Positions 18,202 to 27,245 of a stretch of DNA of 64,000 nt are shown here, one piece after another; within the stretch, counting starts at the first letter, position 1; every line of letters begins with the position of its first letter. The notes beneath the pieces are model-generated. The model did no database searches. It was not told the DNA's origin and saw only the letters and a program-made list of their open reading frames with translations. Source of the stretch: an uncultured Flavobacterium sp. (GTDB lineage Bacteria > Bacteroidota > Bacteroidia > Flavobacteriales > Flavobacteriaceae); NCBI GenBank assembly GCA_937773775.1, contig CALJVL010000001.1, positions 124,001 to 188,000 on the forward strand, written 5' to 3'. The position numbers and the translations under genes are program-made.

Positions 18202-18756
18202 ATGACACTATTTAAACTCATACAATCTGATTACTGTAAATACAAAAAATATGGAGGTCATTTTTTTTCCATTGTGATGCTGAATCAAGGCTTTTGGGCT
18301 GTTTTTCAGTATCGTGTAGCACATTGGATTCATCAAAAAATCAAACTTCAACCTTTCCGGTTTATATGTAGTACAGTAACTTTATTTTGGAGAAAAATAA
18401 TTGAGATAGTTACCGGTATTTCTATCCCGGCGTCTGTTTCTATTGGCCACTCTTTTTATATTGGTCATTTTGGGGGAATTGTATTCAACTCCAATGCTAT
18501 TCTGGGGGATAATTGCAATGTTTCTCAGGGAGTCACTATTGGAGTATCTGGAATTGATGAAAGAAGAGGTATACCAATAATTGGTAATGATGTTTATATT
18601 GGTGCTAACGTTGTTGTGGCAGGAAAAATTACAATTGGTAATAATGTATTAATTGGTGCTTGTTCTATGGTAAATACTTCTTTCGCAGATAATGTTGTTG
18701 TTATGGGTGTTCCTGCAATAGTTGTTTCTAGTAATGGATCTAAAGGCTATATTTAA
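18202..18756 (+). CDS. Serine-acetyltransferase-like hexapeptide (LbH) acyltransferase
   Basis: A 184-aa left-handed beta-helix protein. After a helical, hydrophobic N-terminus come hexapeptide repeats, including VSIGHSFYIGHFGGIVF, LGDNCNVSQGVTIG, GNDVYIGANVVVAG and IGNNVLIGACSMV, in the order typical of CysE-type enzymes. In a polysaccharide locus, proteins like this acetylate a sugar (WcaB/EpsC-like); true CysE enzymes are usually longer at the N-terminus. Ends in TAATG shared with the next gene. Confidence 0.8.
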   Translation: MTLFKLIQSDYCKYKKYGGHFFSIVMLNQGFWAVFQYRVAHWIHQKIKLQPFRFICSTVTLFWRKIIEIVTGISIPASVSIGHSFYIGHFGGIVFNSNAILGDNCNVSQGVTIGVSGIDERRGIPIIGNDVYIGANVVVAGKITIGNNVLIGACSMVNTSFADNVVVMGVPAIVVSSNGSKGYI

Positions 18757-19892
18757 TGAAGTTATTGATTGTTTCAACTGCGCCGTTTATATATATGGAG
18801 AAGGATATATACGCCTATGGACCTTATGTAAGCGAACTTATAGTCTGGAATAAAACTGAAAGTACAATAGCATTCTGTTGCCCTGTTTGGGAAGCAGATA
18901 GAGGGTTGTTAATATCAAAAGTACCGTTTGAAATTAAGAAACATTTTAAATTAATAGATTTAAATGGCCTTAGTTTTAAAGCTAAAATGCAGTCCTTTCT
19001 TTGGTCTTTTTATAATATAATTATCCTATTTAAAGCTTTTTATTGGGCCGATCATATCCATATACGTTGTCCAGGAAATCTAGGGTTATTGGGCTGTTTT
19101 GTTCAGATACTCTTCCCAAACACACCAAAAACGGCCAAGTATGCAGGGAACTGGGACCCACAATCTAAGCAACCACGGAGTTATCGTTTGCAAAAATGGA
19201 TTTTAAGTAATACTTTTTTGACCAGAAAGATGCAGGTTTTAATTTATGGGGAGTGGCCTAATCAATCCAAAAATATAAAGGCTTTTTTTACGGCCAGTTA
19301 TTATGAAGAGGAGAAAGAATCTTTGATTGTTAAAAATTTAGGATCTAAAATTACCTTCATTTTTTTAGGGAGCTTAGTTAAAGGTAAAAACCCAATGTAT
19401 GCGGTACAAATAGTAGAAGGATTATTCAGTAGAGGTTTTGATGTTTGTTTGAATATATATGGAGAAGGGGTAGAGCGAAATAATTTAGAAAGATATATTT
19501 TAAAAAATAAGTTAGCTGAGGTAATTTCCCTAAAAGGAAATCAAGATAAAGGAACTTTGAAAACAGCATATCTAGAAAGTCATTTTGTATTGCTTCCTTC
19601 TGAAAGTGAAGGTTGGCCCAAAGCAATTGCAGAAGGTATGTTTTGGGGCTGTGTTCCCATTGCGACTTCGGTTTCCTGCGTTCCCTTTATGCTGGATAAC
19701 GGAAATAGAGGTGTTTTATTGAATAAGAATTTGAATAGCGATGTGATGCAAATAGCCACATTATTAACTACTACTAATGATTACATTATAAAGCAGAAAA
19801 AAGCTTTTGAATGGTCTCAGGCTTATACGCTTGATGTTTTTGAATCGGAAATCAAAAAATTAATGGTCCAATGCGTATACTTCAAATTATAG
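18756..19892 (+). CDS. GT4 family glycosyltransferase
   Basis: A 378-aa GT-B enzyme with an unusual N-terminal half (LIVSTAPFIYMEKDIYAYGPYV). The C-terminal half is canonical: ITFIFLGSLVKGKNPMYAVQIV, YGEGVERNNLERYI, ISLKGNQDKGTL, LLPSESEGWPKAIAEGMFWGCVPI. SESEGWPK-x(3)-E is the donor-binding site. It shares one base with the previous stop (TAATG) and overlaps the next GT4 gene by 22 bp. Confidence 0.85.
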   Translation: MKLLIVSTAPFIYMEKDIYAYGPYVSELIVWNKTESTIAFCCPVWEADRGLLISKVPFEIKKHFKLIDLNGLSFKAKMQSFLWSFYNIIILFKAFYWADHIHIRCPGNLGLLGCFVQILFPNTPKTAKYAGNWDPQSKQPRSYRLQKWILSNTFLTRKMQVLIYGEWPNQSKNIKAFFTASYYEEEKESLIVKNLGSKITFIFLGSLVKGKNPMYAVQIVEGLFSRGFDVCLNIYGEGVERNNLERYILKNKLAEVISLKGNQDKGTLKTAYLESHFVLLPSESEGWPKAIAEGMFWGCVPIATSVSCVPFMLDNGNRGVLLNKNLNSDVMQIATLLTTTNDYIIKQKKAFEWSQAYTLDVFESEIKKLMVQCVYFKL

Positions 19893-20953
19893 ACTCACTC
19901 GAAGCTGGAGGTGCCGAAAGCATGGCGGTGAACTATGCCAATGCACTAGCGAAGAATGTAAAATTTTCGGGATTAGTTAGCAGTCGTGAAGGAGGACCAT
20001 TGGTTCAGCAATTAGGCGATCAGGTATCGTACTTTCATCTAAATAAAAAAAGCACCTTTGATCTGGGAGCTCTGTTTCGGCTGCGTAATTTTGTAAAAAT
20101 AAATAATGTTGCTATTGTTCAAGCCCATAGCAGCTCTTTCTTTATTGCTTTTCTTTTGAAATTGATTTGTCCTTCGATAAAGTTGATTTGGCAGGACCAT
20201 TATGGTGACAGTGAGTTTCTAAATAAAAGAGCTAGCTTAGTTTTTAGAATTACAATCCCCTTTTTTGACGGAATTATAGCCGTAAATCAGAAGCTTAAAA
20301 ACTGGTCTACTGAAGTTCTGTGTTTTAAAAATGTTATTTATTTGCCCAATTTTTCTGGAGTAAAAAAAGAAGTTTTACCGGCTACAACTTTGAAAGGCGT
20401 GCCCGGTAAGCGAATAGTCCTGTTGGCAAATTTGAGAGCGCAAAAAGACCACTTTTTAGTGTTGGAGGTGGCCAGAAAAATAAAAGAATTTTATCCTGGC
20501 TGGAGTTTTCACCTGATAGGTAAAGATTTCGATGATACATACTCACGAAAAATAAAGAATCTTATTAGTGCTTATAATTTGGATGAAATGTTTTTTCTTT
20601 ACGGCACACGTCAAGATATAGGAGCTATTTTAGAACAGGCTAGTATCGGAATCCTTAGTTCAAAATCAGAAGGACTGCCTGTTGCTTTACTCGAATATGG
20701 CTTTCATAAAAAGCCAGTAGTAGTTACGAATGTGGGAGATATTTCTGAGGTAATTAAAAACCGTGAAAACGGCTTTATAGTGAATGCTGAAGAGGAAGAA
20801 GCGTTTTATAAGGTAGTAGCGGAATTAATCGATGACGATAATTTGAAGATTACTTTTGGCAATGAATTGTATAAGACGGTAACTGAAAACTTTTCAGAAG
20901 GGGTGGTAGTTAAGAAATATTTAAATTGGTTGCAAAGCACTATTTTGAAATGA
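19871..20953 (+). CDS. GT4 family glycosyltransferase
   Basis: A 360-aa GT-B enzyme. The N-terminus RILQIIDSLEAGGAESMAVNYA is the classic glycine-rich acceptor loop; IVLLANLRAQKDHFLVLEVA, FHLIGKDFDD and ISILSSKSEGLPVALLEYG-type segments (seen as IGILSSKSEGLPVALLEY) give the donor site, and RENGFIVNAEEEE follows. The 22-bp overlap with the previous gene and the ATGA overlap with the next indicate one transcript. Confidence 0.88.
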   Translation: MRILQIIDSLEAGGAESMAVNYANALAKNVKFSGLVSSREGGPLVQQLGDQVSYFHLNKKSTFDLGALFRLRNFVKINNVAIVQAHSSSFFIAFLLKLICPSIKLIWQDHYGDSEFLNKRASLVFRITIPFFDGIIAVNQKLKNWSTEVLCFKNVIYLPNFSGVKKEVLPATTLKGVPGKRIVLLANLRAQKDHFLVLEVARKIKEFYPGWSFHLIGKDFDDTYSRKIKNLISAYNLDEMFFLYGTRQDIGAILEQASIGILSSKSEGLPVALLEYGFHKKPVVVTNVGDISEVIKNRENGFIVNAEEEEAFYKVVAELIDDDNLKITFGNELYKTVTENFSEGVVVKKYLNWLQSTILK

Positions 20954-22281
20954 AAAAAGAAGAATTATCATATCTCTATTTAATTCTAATCCATGTCTTT
21001 ATTGGGTTTGTGATTTATTTGCTGCCTTTTACCGCAAAATTATATGGGTATTCTATTTTTATTTTGGGTACTTATTATGTGATTAAATCGAAGGATAAAA
21101 ATAATGAAGCTTTGATGGTAGCTGCTTATATAGCAGGCAGTGAAGTGTTGCTAAGAATGACAGGAGGAAATATATCCTATGAGTTTTCAAAATACGGGGT
21201 TGTATTTTTTATTTTTATAGGGATGTATTTTAGTGGCTTTTCGAAAGGGGCTATACCTTATTGGATTTTTTTGTTGCTGTTGGTGCCTAGCGTGCTGATT
21301 GCTACTTTTGTGTTGGATTTTGATACTAATATAAGGACCACTATCGCCTTTAATATTTCAGGGCCAGTCTGCTTAGGCCTAGCCTCTATATATAGCTATA
21401 GACGAAAAATTGGGCTTGCACAGCTCAATAATATTCTACTTAGTTTGGGACTCCCCATTTTAAGTTGTGCGATTTATTTGTTTTTTTATACGCCCAATGT
21501 ACGTGATGTGATTACGGGTACACAATCTAATTTTGAAACTTCAGGGGGTTTTGGTCCCAATCAGGTGGCCACCTTTTTAGGACTGGGGATGTTTATTTTT
21601 TTCTCTAGGATTATTTTAGAATCCAGATCCAAGTTTTTGGTACTCCTTAACTTGATCATTGTTTTCAATATTAGTTATCGGGGAATGGTTACTTTTTCTC
21701 GAGGGGGCATGATTACTGGCTTTCTGATGATTGTTTTATTATTGTTTTTCTTGTATTTTAAAACCAACACCCGAGGAAAGCTAAAGTTGAATTACATTTT
21801 TGTTATTATTGCAGTAGCAATGATTTCCATTTGGACTTACACCTCATTACAGACAGGCGGTTTGATCAATAAGCGGTATGCCAATCAGGATGCCGCGGGA
21901 AGGGACAAAGCAAGTAAGTTTACAGGTAGGGAAGATGTGGCTACTAGTGAAATCGATATGTTTTTACAAAATCCTATTTTTGGAGTTGGAGTCGCCAAAG
22001 GAGCTGAAATTAGAGAATCAAAAACGGGCACGTTTGTCGCTTCACACGATGAAATTACCCGTATGCTTGCAGAACATGGTAGCTTGGGGATTTTTGGCTT
22101 ATTGATTCTTCTTTTTACGCCCTTAGTATTGTATCTGGAAAACAGTTTTAATATGTATTTGTTGTGCTTCTTGGCTTTTTGGTTTTTGACGATCAATCAT
22201 GCGGCGATGCGAACTGCCTTGCCTGCGTTTGTGTATTCCTTGTCATTGCTTAATGTGCAATTGGGGGTGGGTAGGAAGTGA
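20950..22281 (+). CDS. O-antigen ligase/polymerase-family membrane protein
   Basis: About 443 aa from ATG 20950 (ATGA overlap with the GT4 gene), with ten to twelve hydrophobic helices. The FSRGGMI segment and the later periplasmic loop GREDVATSEIDMFLQNPIFGVGVA...SHDEITRMLAEHG match the Wzy_C/O-antigen ligase pattern (x-H-(N/D)-x(3)-x-LAE-x-G). Such proteins polymerise lipid-linked repeat units or ligate chains to lipid A core. Which it does cannot be told; within a locus with an initiating transferase and many GTs, a Wzy-type polymerase is the simplest reading. Confidence 0.78.
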   Translation: MKKEELSYLYLILIHVFIGFVIYLLPFTAKLYGYSIFILGTYYVIKSKDKNNEALMVAAYIAGSEVLLRMTGGNISYEFSKYGVVFFIFIGMYFSGFSKGAIPYWIFLLLLVPSVLIATFVLDFDTNIRTTIAFNISGPVCLGLASIYSYRRKIGLAQLNNILLSLGLPILSCAIYLFFYTPNVRDVITGTQSNFETSGGFGPNQVATFLGLGMFIFFSRIILESRSKFLVLLNLIIVFNISYRGMVTFSRGGMITGFLMIVLLLFFLYFKTNTRGKLKLNYIFVIIAVAMISIWTYTSLQTGGLINKRYANQDAAGRDKASKFTGREDVATSEIDMFLQNPIFGVGVAKGAEIRESKTGTFVASHDEITRMLAEHGSLGIFGLLILLFTPLVLYLENSFNMYLLCFLAFWFLTINHAAMRTALPAFVYSLSLLNVQLGVGRK

Positions 22282-22283
22282 TT

Positions 22284-22464
22284 AGTATTCAGTGGGCAGT
22301 GTTTAGTTTTTAGTGAGTAGTATTCAGTGAGCAGTGAGTAGTGAGCAGTGAGTAGTGAGTAGTGAGAAGTGGGCAGTGTTCAGTGATCAGTGATCAGAAA
22401 TCAGGTAGCAGTGTTCAGTGAGTAGTGTTCAGTGGTCAGTTTTTAGGGATCAGTGTTCAGTATT
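22284..22464. repeat. Degenerate CAGTG-type tandem repeat tract
   Basis: About 180 bp made of loosely repeated 7-8 bp words such as AGTGAGC, AGTGAGT, AGTGTTC and AGTGATC. It begins right after the stop of the polymerase-like gene. Unit order is irregular, so it is not a CRISPR array. The same word family recurs at 28.09 kb and, in reverse complement, at 28.44-28.66 kb. No ORF or promoter can be defended in it. The 187 bp after it, up to the next gene, show nothing clear. Confidence 0.85.
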
Positions 22465-22651
22465 TTAGTACGGCCCGACAGAGAGCTAAGATGTAGCATA
22501 CATTTTTCATGTTTTGCACTGTAGTTTAGCTGTTTCTTCCGCGTTAGATAGATTAGGTCTTTAAAGGAAACAAATCTTGTTAAAATATTTAACGTTTTTT
22601 AGAACGAGATGAGGTCAAAAGCATTAAATTGCGGTGGTAACCACGAAACTA

Positions 22652-24046
22652 ATGTTTAAGAATAAAATACATTTTGAAGTCTCCGAGAGGAAAATGATTC
22701 TTCGGCTATTTGATGTATTTTTTGCATTGGTTGGTTTGTACGTGGTTGGGAACGGTTTAGGATTAAATTATTTGCAAGCCGCTGTTTCTAATTTTTATGT
22801 GGTGTTTGTTTTGGCCATTTATATCAATATTTTCGGAGCGATCTTCGAGATGTATAATCTTCAGGTGGCTAGCAATGAATTTCAGATTTTAAAAAGTACA
22901 CTTCTTACTGTTTCTACCACCGTTTTGGTCTATCTGTTGACCCCAGTTTTTGCGCCTGAATTACCCGCTAATCGGCTTCAGATTTTTGCATTTTATGTTG
23001 TTATATTTGCGGCCTTGATTTTTTGGAGGTTGTTTTATGTTCGATTTTTGGCATCGACTCGTTTTCTCCAAAATGCTATATTAATCTGCGAAGAAGAGCA
23101 GCTGGAAGAGCTCGTTTTGGGCTTGGAAAACATAGATCCCCACTACAAAATTATTGGTTATGTGAGTGGAGACAAAACTGAAAATCAGCCGCTTTCACGA
23201 GACCATTTCGTGCAACATGTTAGAAGGGATGATTTAATTTCTTTTGTAAAAGAAAATGCGGTTACGGAAGTTGTACTTGCAACACAAAACACCCAAGGGA
23301 TTACTGCAGGATTATACCAACAATTACTTCAACTATTAGAGTCTGGTAAAGTGATTAGGGAATATGCCCAAGTGTATGAAAGTAAGACACAGCGTATTCC
23401 TGTTCAACATATGGCCAGAGATTTCTATAGTTTTTTTCCATTTAGCAGAAGCAATCAAAATAAATTGTATTTATCAATAATTAGATCTTTTGAAATAGTA
23501 GTTTCTTTAATAGGGCTGATCATTGGGGTTATACTATCACCCTTGATACTCTTTGGAAATGCTTTAGGCAACAGAGGAAAATTGTTTTATACCCAAGAAC
23601 GCGTAGGAAAAGATGGTGTGGTGTTCAATATTTTGAAATTCCGAACTATGTTGCAGGATGCAGAGTTGAATGGCGCCGTTTTTACTACAGTAAATGATAT
23701 AAGGATTACCGCATTTGGAAAATTTTTAAGAAAATCAAGGATAGATGAAATTCCCCAATTTATTAATATCATTAAAGGAGAGATGGCACTTATAGGCCCG
23801 CGTCCCGAAAGACCACAATTTGTAAAAGAAATCAGTGTGCTCATGCCATTCTATGAGACGAGACACGTTATTAAACCTGGGCTGACCGGATGGGCACAGG
23901 TTAATTATTCTTATGGGGAAACTATAGAGGATAGCCTGATTAAACTGCAATACGACCTTTATTATATCAAGCACAGGAGTTTCTACCTGGATTTTAATAT
24001 TACATTAAAAACCATCACTACTGTTTTGTTTTATAGGGGACAGTAG
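22652..24046 (+). CDS. Polyprenyl-phosphate sugar phosphotransferase (WcaJ/WbaP-like initiating transferase)
   Basis: About 464 aa. The N-terminal half has four to five membrane helices and a cytosolic Rossmann-like CoA-binding-type region (AILICEEEQLEELVLGLE). A fifth hydrophobic segment precedes the C-terminal catalytic domain: KLFYTQERVGKDG, FNILKFRTM, LRKSRIDEIPQFINIIKGEMALIGPRPERP, TGWAQVNYSYG. It transfers a sugar-1-phosphate to undecaprenyl phosphate, starting the repeat unit built by the upstream GTs. The ORF begins at a GTG (22634), but ATG 22652 is preferred. A 370-bp gap with repeats precedes it, so it may have its own promoter. Confidence 0.9.
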   Translation: MFKNKIHFEVSERKMILRLFDVFFALVGLYVVGNGLGLNYLQAAVSNFYVVFVLAIYINIFGAIFEMYNLQVASNEFQILKSTLLTVSTTVLVYLLTPVFAPELPANRLQIFAFYVVIFAALIFWRLFYVRFLASTRFLQNAILICEEEQLEELVLGLENIDPHYKIIGYVSGDKTENQPLSRDHFVQHVRRDDLISFVKENAVTEVVLATQNTQGITAGLYQQLLQLLESGKVIREYAQVYESKTQRIPVQHMARDFYSFFPFSRSNQNKLYLSIIRSFEIVVSLIGLIIGVILSPLILFGNALGNRGKLFYTQERVGKDGVVFNILKFRTMLQDAELNGAVFTTVNDIRITAFGKFLRKSRIDEIPQFINIIKGEMALIGPRPERPQFVKEISVLMPFYETRHVIKPGLTGWAQVNYSYGETIEDSLIKLQYDLYYIKHRSFYLDFNITLKTITTVLFYRGQ

Positions 24047-24051
24047 GGAAT

Positions 24052-24095
24052 CGTTGACCGTTGTTTGATTTTCGATTAAAGAAAATCGGTTAACG
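24052..24095. terminator. Nested hairpin between convergent genes
   Basis: CGTTGACCG ... CGGTTAACG (one mismatch) encloses GATTTTC/GAAAATC with loop GATTAAA. It sits between the end of the sugar transferase gene (+) and the stop of the DUF4105 gene (-), so it can serve both strands. There is no long T-run. Confidence 0.5.
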
Positions 24096-25232
24096 CTGAA
24101 CGACGATCGAAGTTCGTCTGTTTGCGATTAACAATCTCACTAATAGAACGCCACTAGTCACTACCATAGGGAGTACAATCAAAAGATGGGCTTTGTTGAT
24201 TAAAATAAATAAGTAAACGACCAACGCAGCAAGGTTGAATAAAGACAGTGCATAAATCCATTTTTTATTCTTCCTATAACAGAAATAAAGAAGCGCCAGT
24301 GCGCCCGGATTGAATAAGAGGACATTGTAATTGTAGACCAACTCCAGATGGCTGGAATAGAATCCCACGGCCAAAAAGAACAAACCCAGCACTCCCATCG
24401 TAAAAAGATACAACTGATTTGTGAATTGTCTGTTTACAATAACTATCGCTATCAGGAAAAGAAGGTAAGAAAGGCAATTGTTCCACCATGAACTCGGAGG
24501 AGTTTCATTGAACTCGAGTAGGGTCTTGTTTTCTTGCGCGAGCAGCTGATTGTTGTATTGCACTTTTTTCAAACTTTTTAGCAATTCGAAGGGCAAAAAG
24601 ATCTTTGTTCCCAATTGGTCCACTTTTTTCCCAAAAATAATACTGGTGCCCAGTTGTTCGTAAAAGTGACCGTCAAAATAAGGATACAAGATAGTTCTGT
24701 ATGTAATGTGAGTATCGGTGTTTTTGACTATCGCGACCGTGTCCAGGGTTTTATTGATGATATCGACTACCATGGACGTACAGTTTTTATCGATGAATTT
24801 ATAGGTGTAGTGGCTTTCTCCCGATGCCAGAGACGTATTCAAATTATCAAATAGTTTTTGTTTAAGAGCATACGGAATATTTAGTTCCTGCTCGTAAACC
24901 GACCTTCTTTCATAGCTGTATTCATTCATGAAGTCTGAAAAGGGATGGGCTACCGCAAAATATTGTAGGTCTCCCTTTGTGAATTTAGCGACAAAATTGG
25001 GTGTATTGAAATCAAAAGCACCATAATTATAAACTAGATCTATAAAATGCTCTGTATCTGTGATTCGGATTGCAGTATGTCCAAACAGCGAATAGGATTC
25101 ATTGCCAGTTCCACATGTCAATAGACTAACTTTGGCATTTTGAGACAAGATTTTGTTTTGGCCAAAGCTGCTAGTTGCACTGCCTATGAAAAGGGCGAAA
25201 AAGATTATTTTTTTTAAAACGGAAACCTTCAT
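24090..25232 (-). CDS. DUF4105 (Lnb N-terminal-like) membrane protein
   Basis: A 380-aa envelope protein. It starts with a signal peptide (KKIIFFALFIGSATSSFGQ). Residues about 30-230 are the DUF4105 domain: VSLLTCGTGNESYSLFGHTAIRI carries the Cys and His expected in this papain-like/NlpC-like fold, and FIDKNCTSMVVDII a second conserved Cys. Five hydrophobic helices fill residues 265-370. The family includes the extracellular part of lacto-N-biosidase-related proteins, but its role in Flavobacteria is not established. It lies downstream of the PorV-like gene on the same strand, 23 bp after that gene's frame-repaired stop. Confidence 0.8.
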   Translation of the reverse strand: MKVSVLKKIIFFALFIGSATSSFGQNKILSQNAKVSLLTCGTGNESYSLFGHTAIRITDTEHFIDLVYNYGAFDFNTPNFVAKFTKGDLQYFAVAHPFSDFMNEYSYERRSVYEQELNIPYALKQKLFDNLNTSLASGESHYTYKFIDKNCTSMVVDIINKTLDTVAIVKNTDTHITYRTILYPYFDGHFYEQLGTSIIFGKKVDQLGTKIFLPFELLKSLKKVQYNNQLLAQENKTLLEFNETPPSSWWNNCLSYLLFLIAIVIVNRQFTNQLYLFTMGVLGLFFLAVGFYSSHLELVYNYNVLLFNPGALALLYFCYRKNKKWIYALSLFNLAALVVYLFILINKAHLLIVLPMVVTSGVLLVRLLIANRRTSIVVQR

Positions 25233-25298
25233 TTTTGTTATGTTAAAGAGTGTAATCAGTTTCTAAATAGAGATAAGTCTACTTTTACCGAAAAAATA

Positions 25299-26327
25299 TT
25301 AGAATATACAGCTGCGCTCTGATTGCCCTAAATTGGTTAAAGCATAATCCACTTGGATGCCTTTGTATTTAAAGCCCAAACCCATATTGGGTTGGAACCC
25401 CACTTTTTTGGTGCTGTCTAATTGCTGTATGTTTTGAAAGTTACCCACGCCAGCGCGAACAAAAACCAAATCAGTATAGCCAAATTCAAAACCCAAGGCA
25501 GGATCAACACTGACGAAATCAGTTGAAATCAAATCATTAGTTTTGGCAAATCGCATATTAATATTGGCTGCAGCCAAAAGACTGTAGTCATAACGGATGA
25601 TAAACTTTTTAGAAAGTCCCAGCTGCACTTTGGGAGCAGTAATCTCACTGCTTTCAGGTAGTTCTTGGTTTTGGCCTGGTACTGCGTCGGCAATTTTTTG
25701 GTACTCCTTCTCATCAATATTCCACACATTACAGGTGGTGGTGATATCGCGAACCATCAGTCCAAATTGCCAGTCATTTCTTTCGAATTGTAGTCCAACA
25801 TCAAAACCAAATCCCCAAGAGCTAGCAAATTTACCGATTAGCCTTCTTATAAGTTTTGTGTTGACGCCATATTGAAATCCTGGAACGGCTAATTTGCGCG
25901 CAGAGGAAAAAGTAAAGCCGTAATCGGCGGTGGAAAAAAGACTGATTCTGTTGTAGTCAATATTTCCTTGGCTGTCAATCAATTCAGTCGTGTTCAGGAT
26001 ATCGTCAACTCCAAAACGGATTAATGAAATTCCCCAGGCACTGCGGTCATCAATAGGACTGGCGTAGGCGATATAATCGTATTGAGCGATATTAGCAAAG
26101 TAATTCGCGTGCATCAGAGAAATTTGATGGTCTTCCAGATTACTAAGGCCCGCCGGATTCCAATAAGCTGAATTCACGTCATTTGTCGAGGCCACAACCG
26201 CATTCGCCATGCCCAAGGCAGCCGCATCAACGCCAATATTCATAAATTCATTGGAATATTTTCTAAGGGTTTGCCCATAACTTAAGGAGCAAATCAAAAG
26301 CAATATAAAGAATTGAAATTTTTTCAA
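25299..26327 (-). CDS. PorV/PorQ-family outer-membrane beta-barrel protein (C-terminus frameshifted)
   Basis: The signal peptide KKFQFFILLLICSLSYGQ is followed by FMNIGVDAAALGMANAVVA and NSAYWNPAGLS, the hallmark start of PorV/PorQ (UPF0164) barrels. The alternating hydrophobic strands continue to the end. The annotated C-terminus NLGQSERSCIF lacks the usual barrel ending. Dropping one base from the G3 run (CCC on the plus strand, 25326-25328) gives NLGNQSAAVYSNIFSVKVDL and a stop at 25256, total about 356 aa. PorV-like proteins serve type IX secretion or substrate transport in Bacteroidota; the exact role here is unknown. Confidence 0.82.
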   Translation of the reverse strand: MKKFQFFILLLICSLSYGQTLRKYSNEFMNIGVDAAALGMANAVVASTNDVNSAYWNPAGLSNLEDHQISLMHANYFANIAQYDYIAYASPIDDRSAWGISLIRFGVDDILNTTELIDSQGNIDYNRISLFSTADYGFTFSSARKLAVPGFQYGVNTKLIRRLIGKFASSWGFGFDVGLQFERNDWQFGLMVRDITTTCNVWNIDEKEYQKIADAVPGQNQELPESSEITAPKVQLGLSKKFIIRYDYSLLAAANINMRFAKTNDLISTDFVSVDPALGFEFGYTDLVFVRAGVGNFQNIQQLDSTKKVGFQPNMGLGFKYKGIQVDYALTNLGQSERSCIF

Positions 26328-26482
26328 TCGAATCGTTTTTACAAGCGGAGAAGCCGTTTAATTTTTATCAAAAATATAATTTTTTACTGAGCTTCTTTTG
26401 CTCTTGCGATAAATAAATGTCAATGGGAAAAGCGCTGTTGATAATCTCTATACAAAACGGGGAATGGATTCACTTATTATAT

Positions 26483-26490
26483 TAAATTTG
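26483..26490 (+). promoter_or_regulatory. Candidate -7 box TAAATTTG upstream of pssA
   Basis: It matches the Bacteroidota -7 consensus TAnnTTTG, 29 bp before the pssA ATG. No convincing TTTG -33 element at the usual spacing. Confidence 0.4.
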
Positions 26491-26519
26491 TAGGCTAAGA
26501 CTTTAAATTTCAAATTGTA

Positions 26520-27245
26520 ATGAACATTAAAAAACACATCCCCAATTCAATTACGCTACTTAATCTGCTATGCGGTTGCATTGCTATGGTCTTCGTAACT
26601 AATTCGGATTTCGAAATGGCTTTTTATTTTGTCTGTCTTGGAATATTTTTGGATTTTTTTGATGGCTTTTTTGCTCGACTGTTGAAAGTATCTGGACCGC
26701 TAGGTTTGCAGTTGGATTCTTTGGCTGATATGGTAACTAGTGGAGTGGTTCCGGGATATGTGATGTTTTTTATGCTTTCAAATAGCCAGCACGAGATTTC
26801 TGCGAGTCCCCTGTTGCCCTACCTTGGGTTTATTATCACTCTGGGATCTTGTTATCGTTTAGCCGTATTTAATATTGATACGCGTCAAACTAATTCTTTC
26901 ATCGGTTTGCCCACACCAGCCAATGCCTTGTTTATTTTGAGTTTGCCTCTGGTACTAAAATATTCCGATTCTTTAATTACTCTCGAAATCCTCACAAGTC
27001 AATGGGTTTTGTTGATCATAACATTATTTAGCGCTTATATTTTAAATGCGGAGATTCCTTTATTTTCTTTGAAGGTTAAAAAGTTTAGTTTTAAACATAA
27101 CGCACTTCAGATTGGCTTTTTGTTTCTGTCCTTTTTGTTGTTGTTTTTTTTCCAATATGCAGGAATTCCTTTGATCATCATTAGTTATGTGTTGCTGTCG
27201 ATCGTGAGCAATAAATTTTTATTGGATGAGAAGAAAAAGCGTTAA
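26520..27245 (+). CDS. pssA: CDP-diacylglycerol--serine O-phosphatidyltransferase
   Basis: A 241-aa integral membrane enzyme that joins CDP-diacylglycerol and serine to make phosphatidylserine, precursor of phosphatidylethanolamine. The CDP-alcohol phosphatidyltransferase motif is complete: DGFFARLLKVSGPLGLQLDSLAD fits D-G-x2-A-R-x8-G-x3-D-x3-D. Eight hydrophobic helices. SITLLNLLCG at the start is typical of PssA. The 3' end overlaps the GH25 gene by 20 bp. Confidence 0.92.
   Translation: MNIKKHIPNSITLLNLLCGCIAMVFVTNSDFEMAFYFVCLGIFLDFFDGFFARLLKVSGPLGLQLDSLADMVTSGVVPGYVMFFMLSNSQHEISASPLLPYLGFIITLGSCYRLAVFNIDTRQTNSFIGLPTPANALFILSLPLVLKYSDSLITLEILTSQWVLLIITLFSAYILNAEIPLFSLKVKKFSFKHNALQIGFLFLSFLLLFFFQYAGIPLIIISYVLLSIVSNKFLLDEKKKR

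Noticed and set aside
22284-22464. CRISPR-like array of short repeats
   Set aside because: Repeat words are 7-8 bp, irregular and without spacers of constant length; no cas gene is near.
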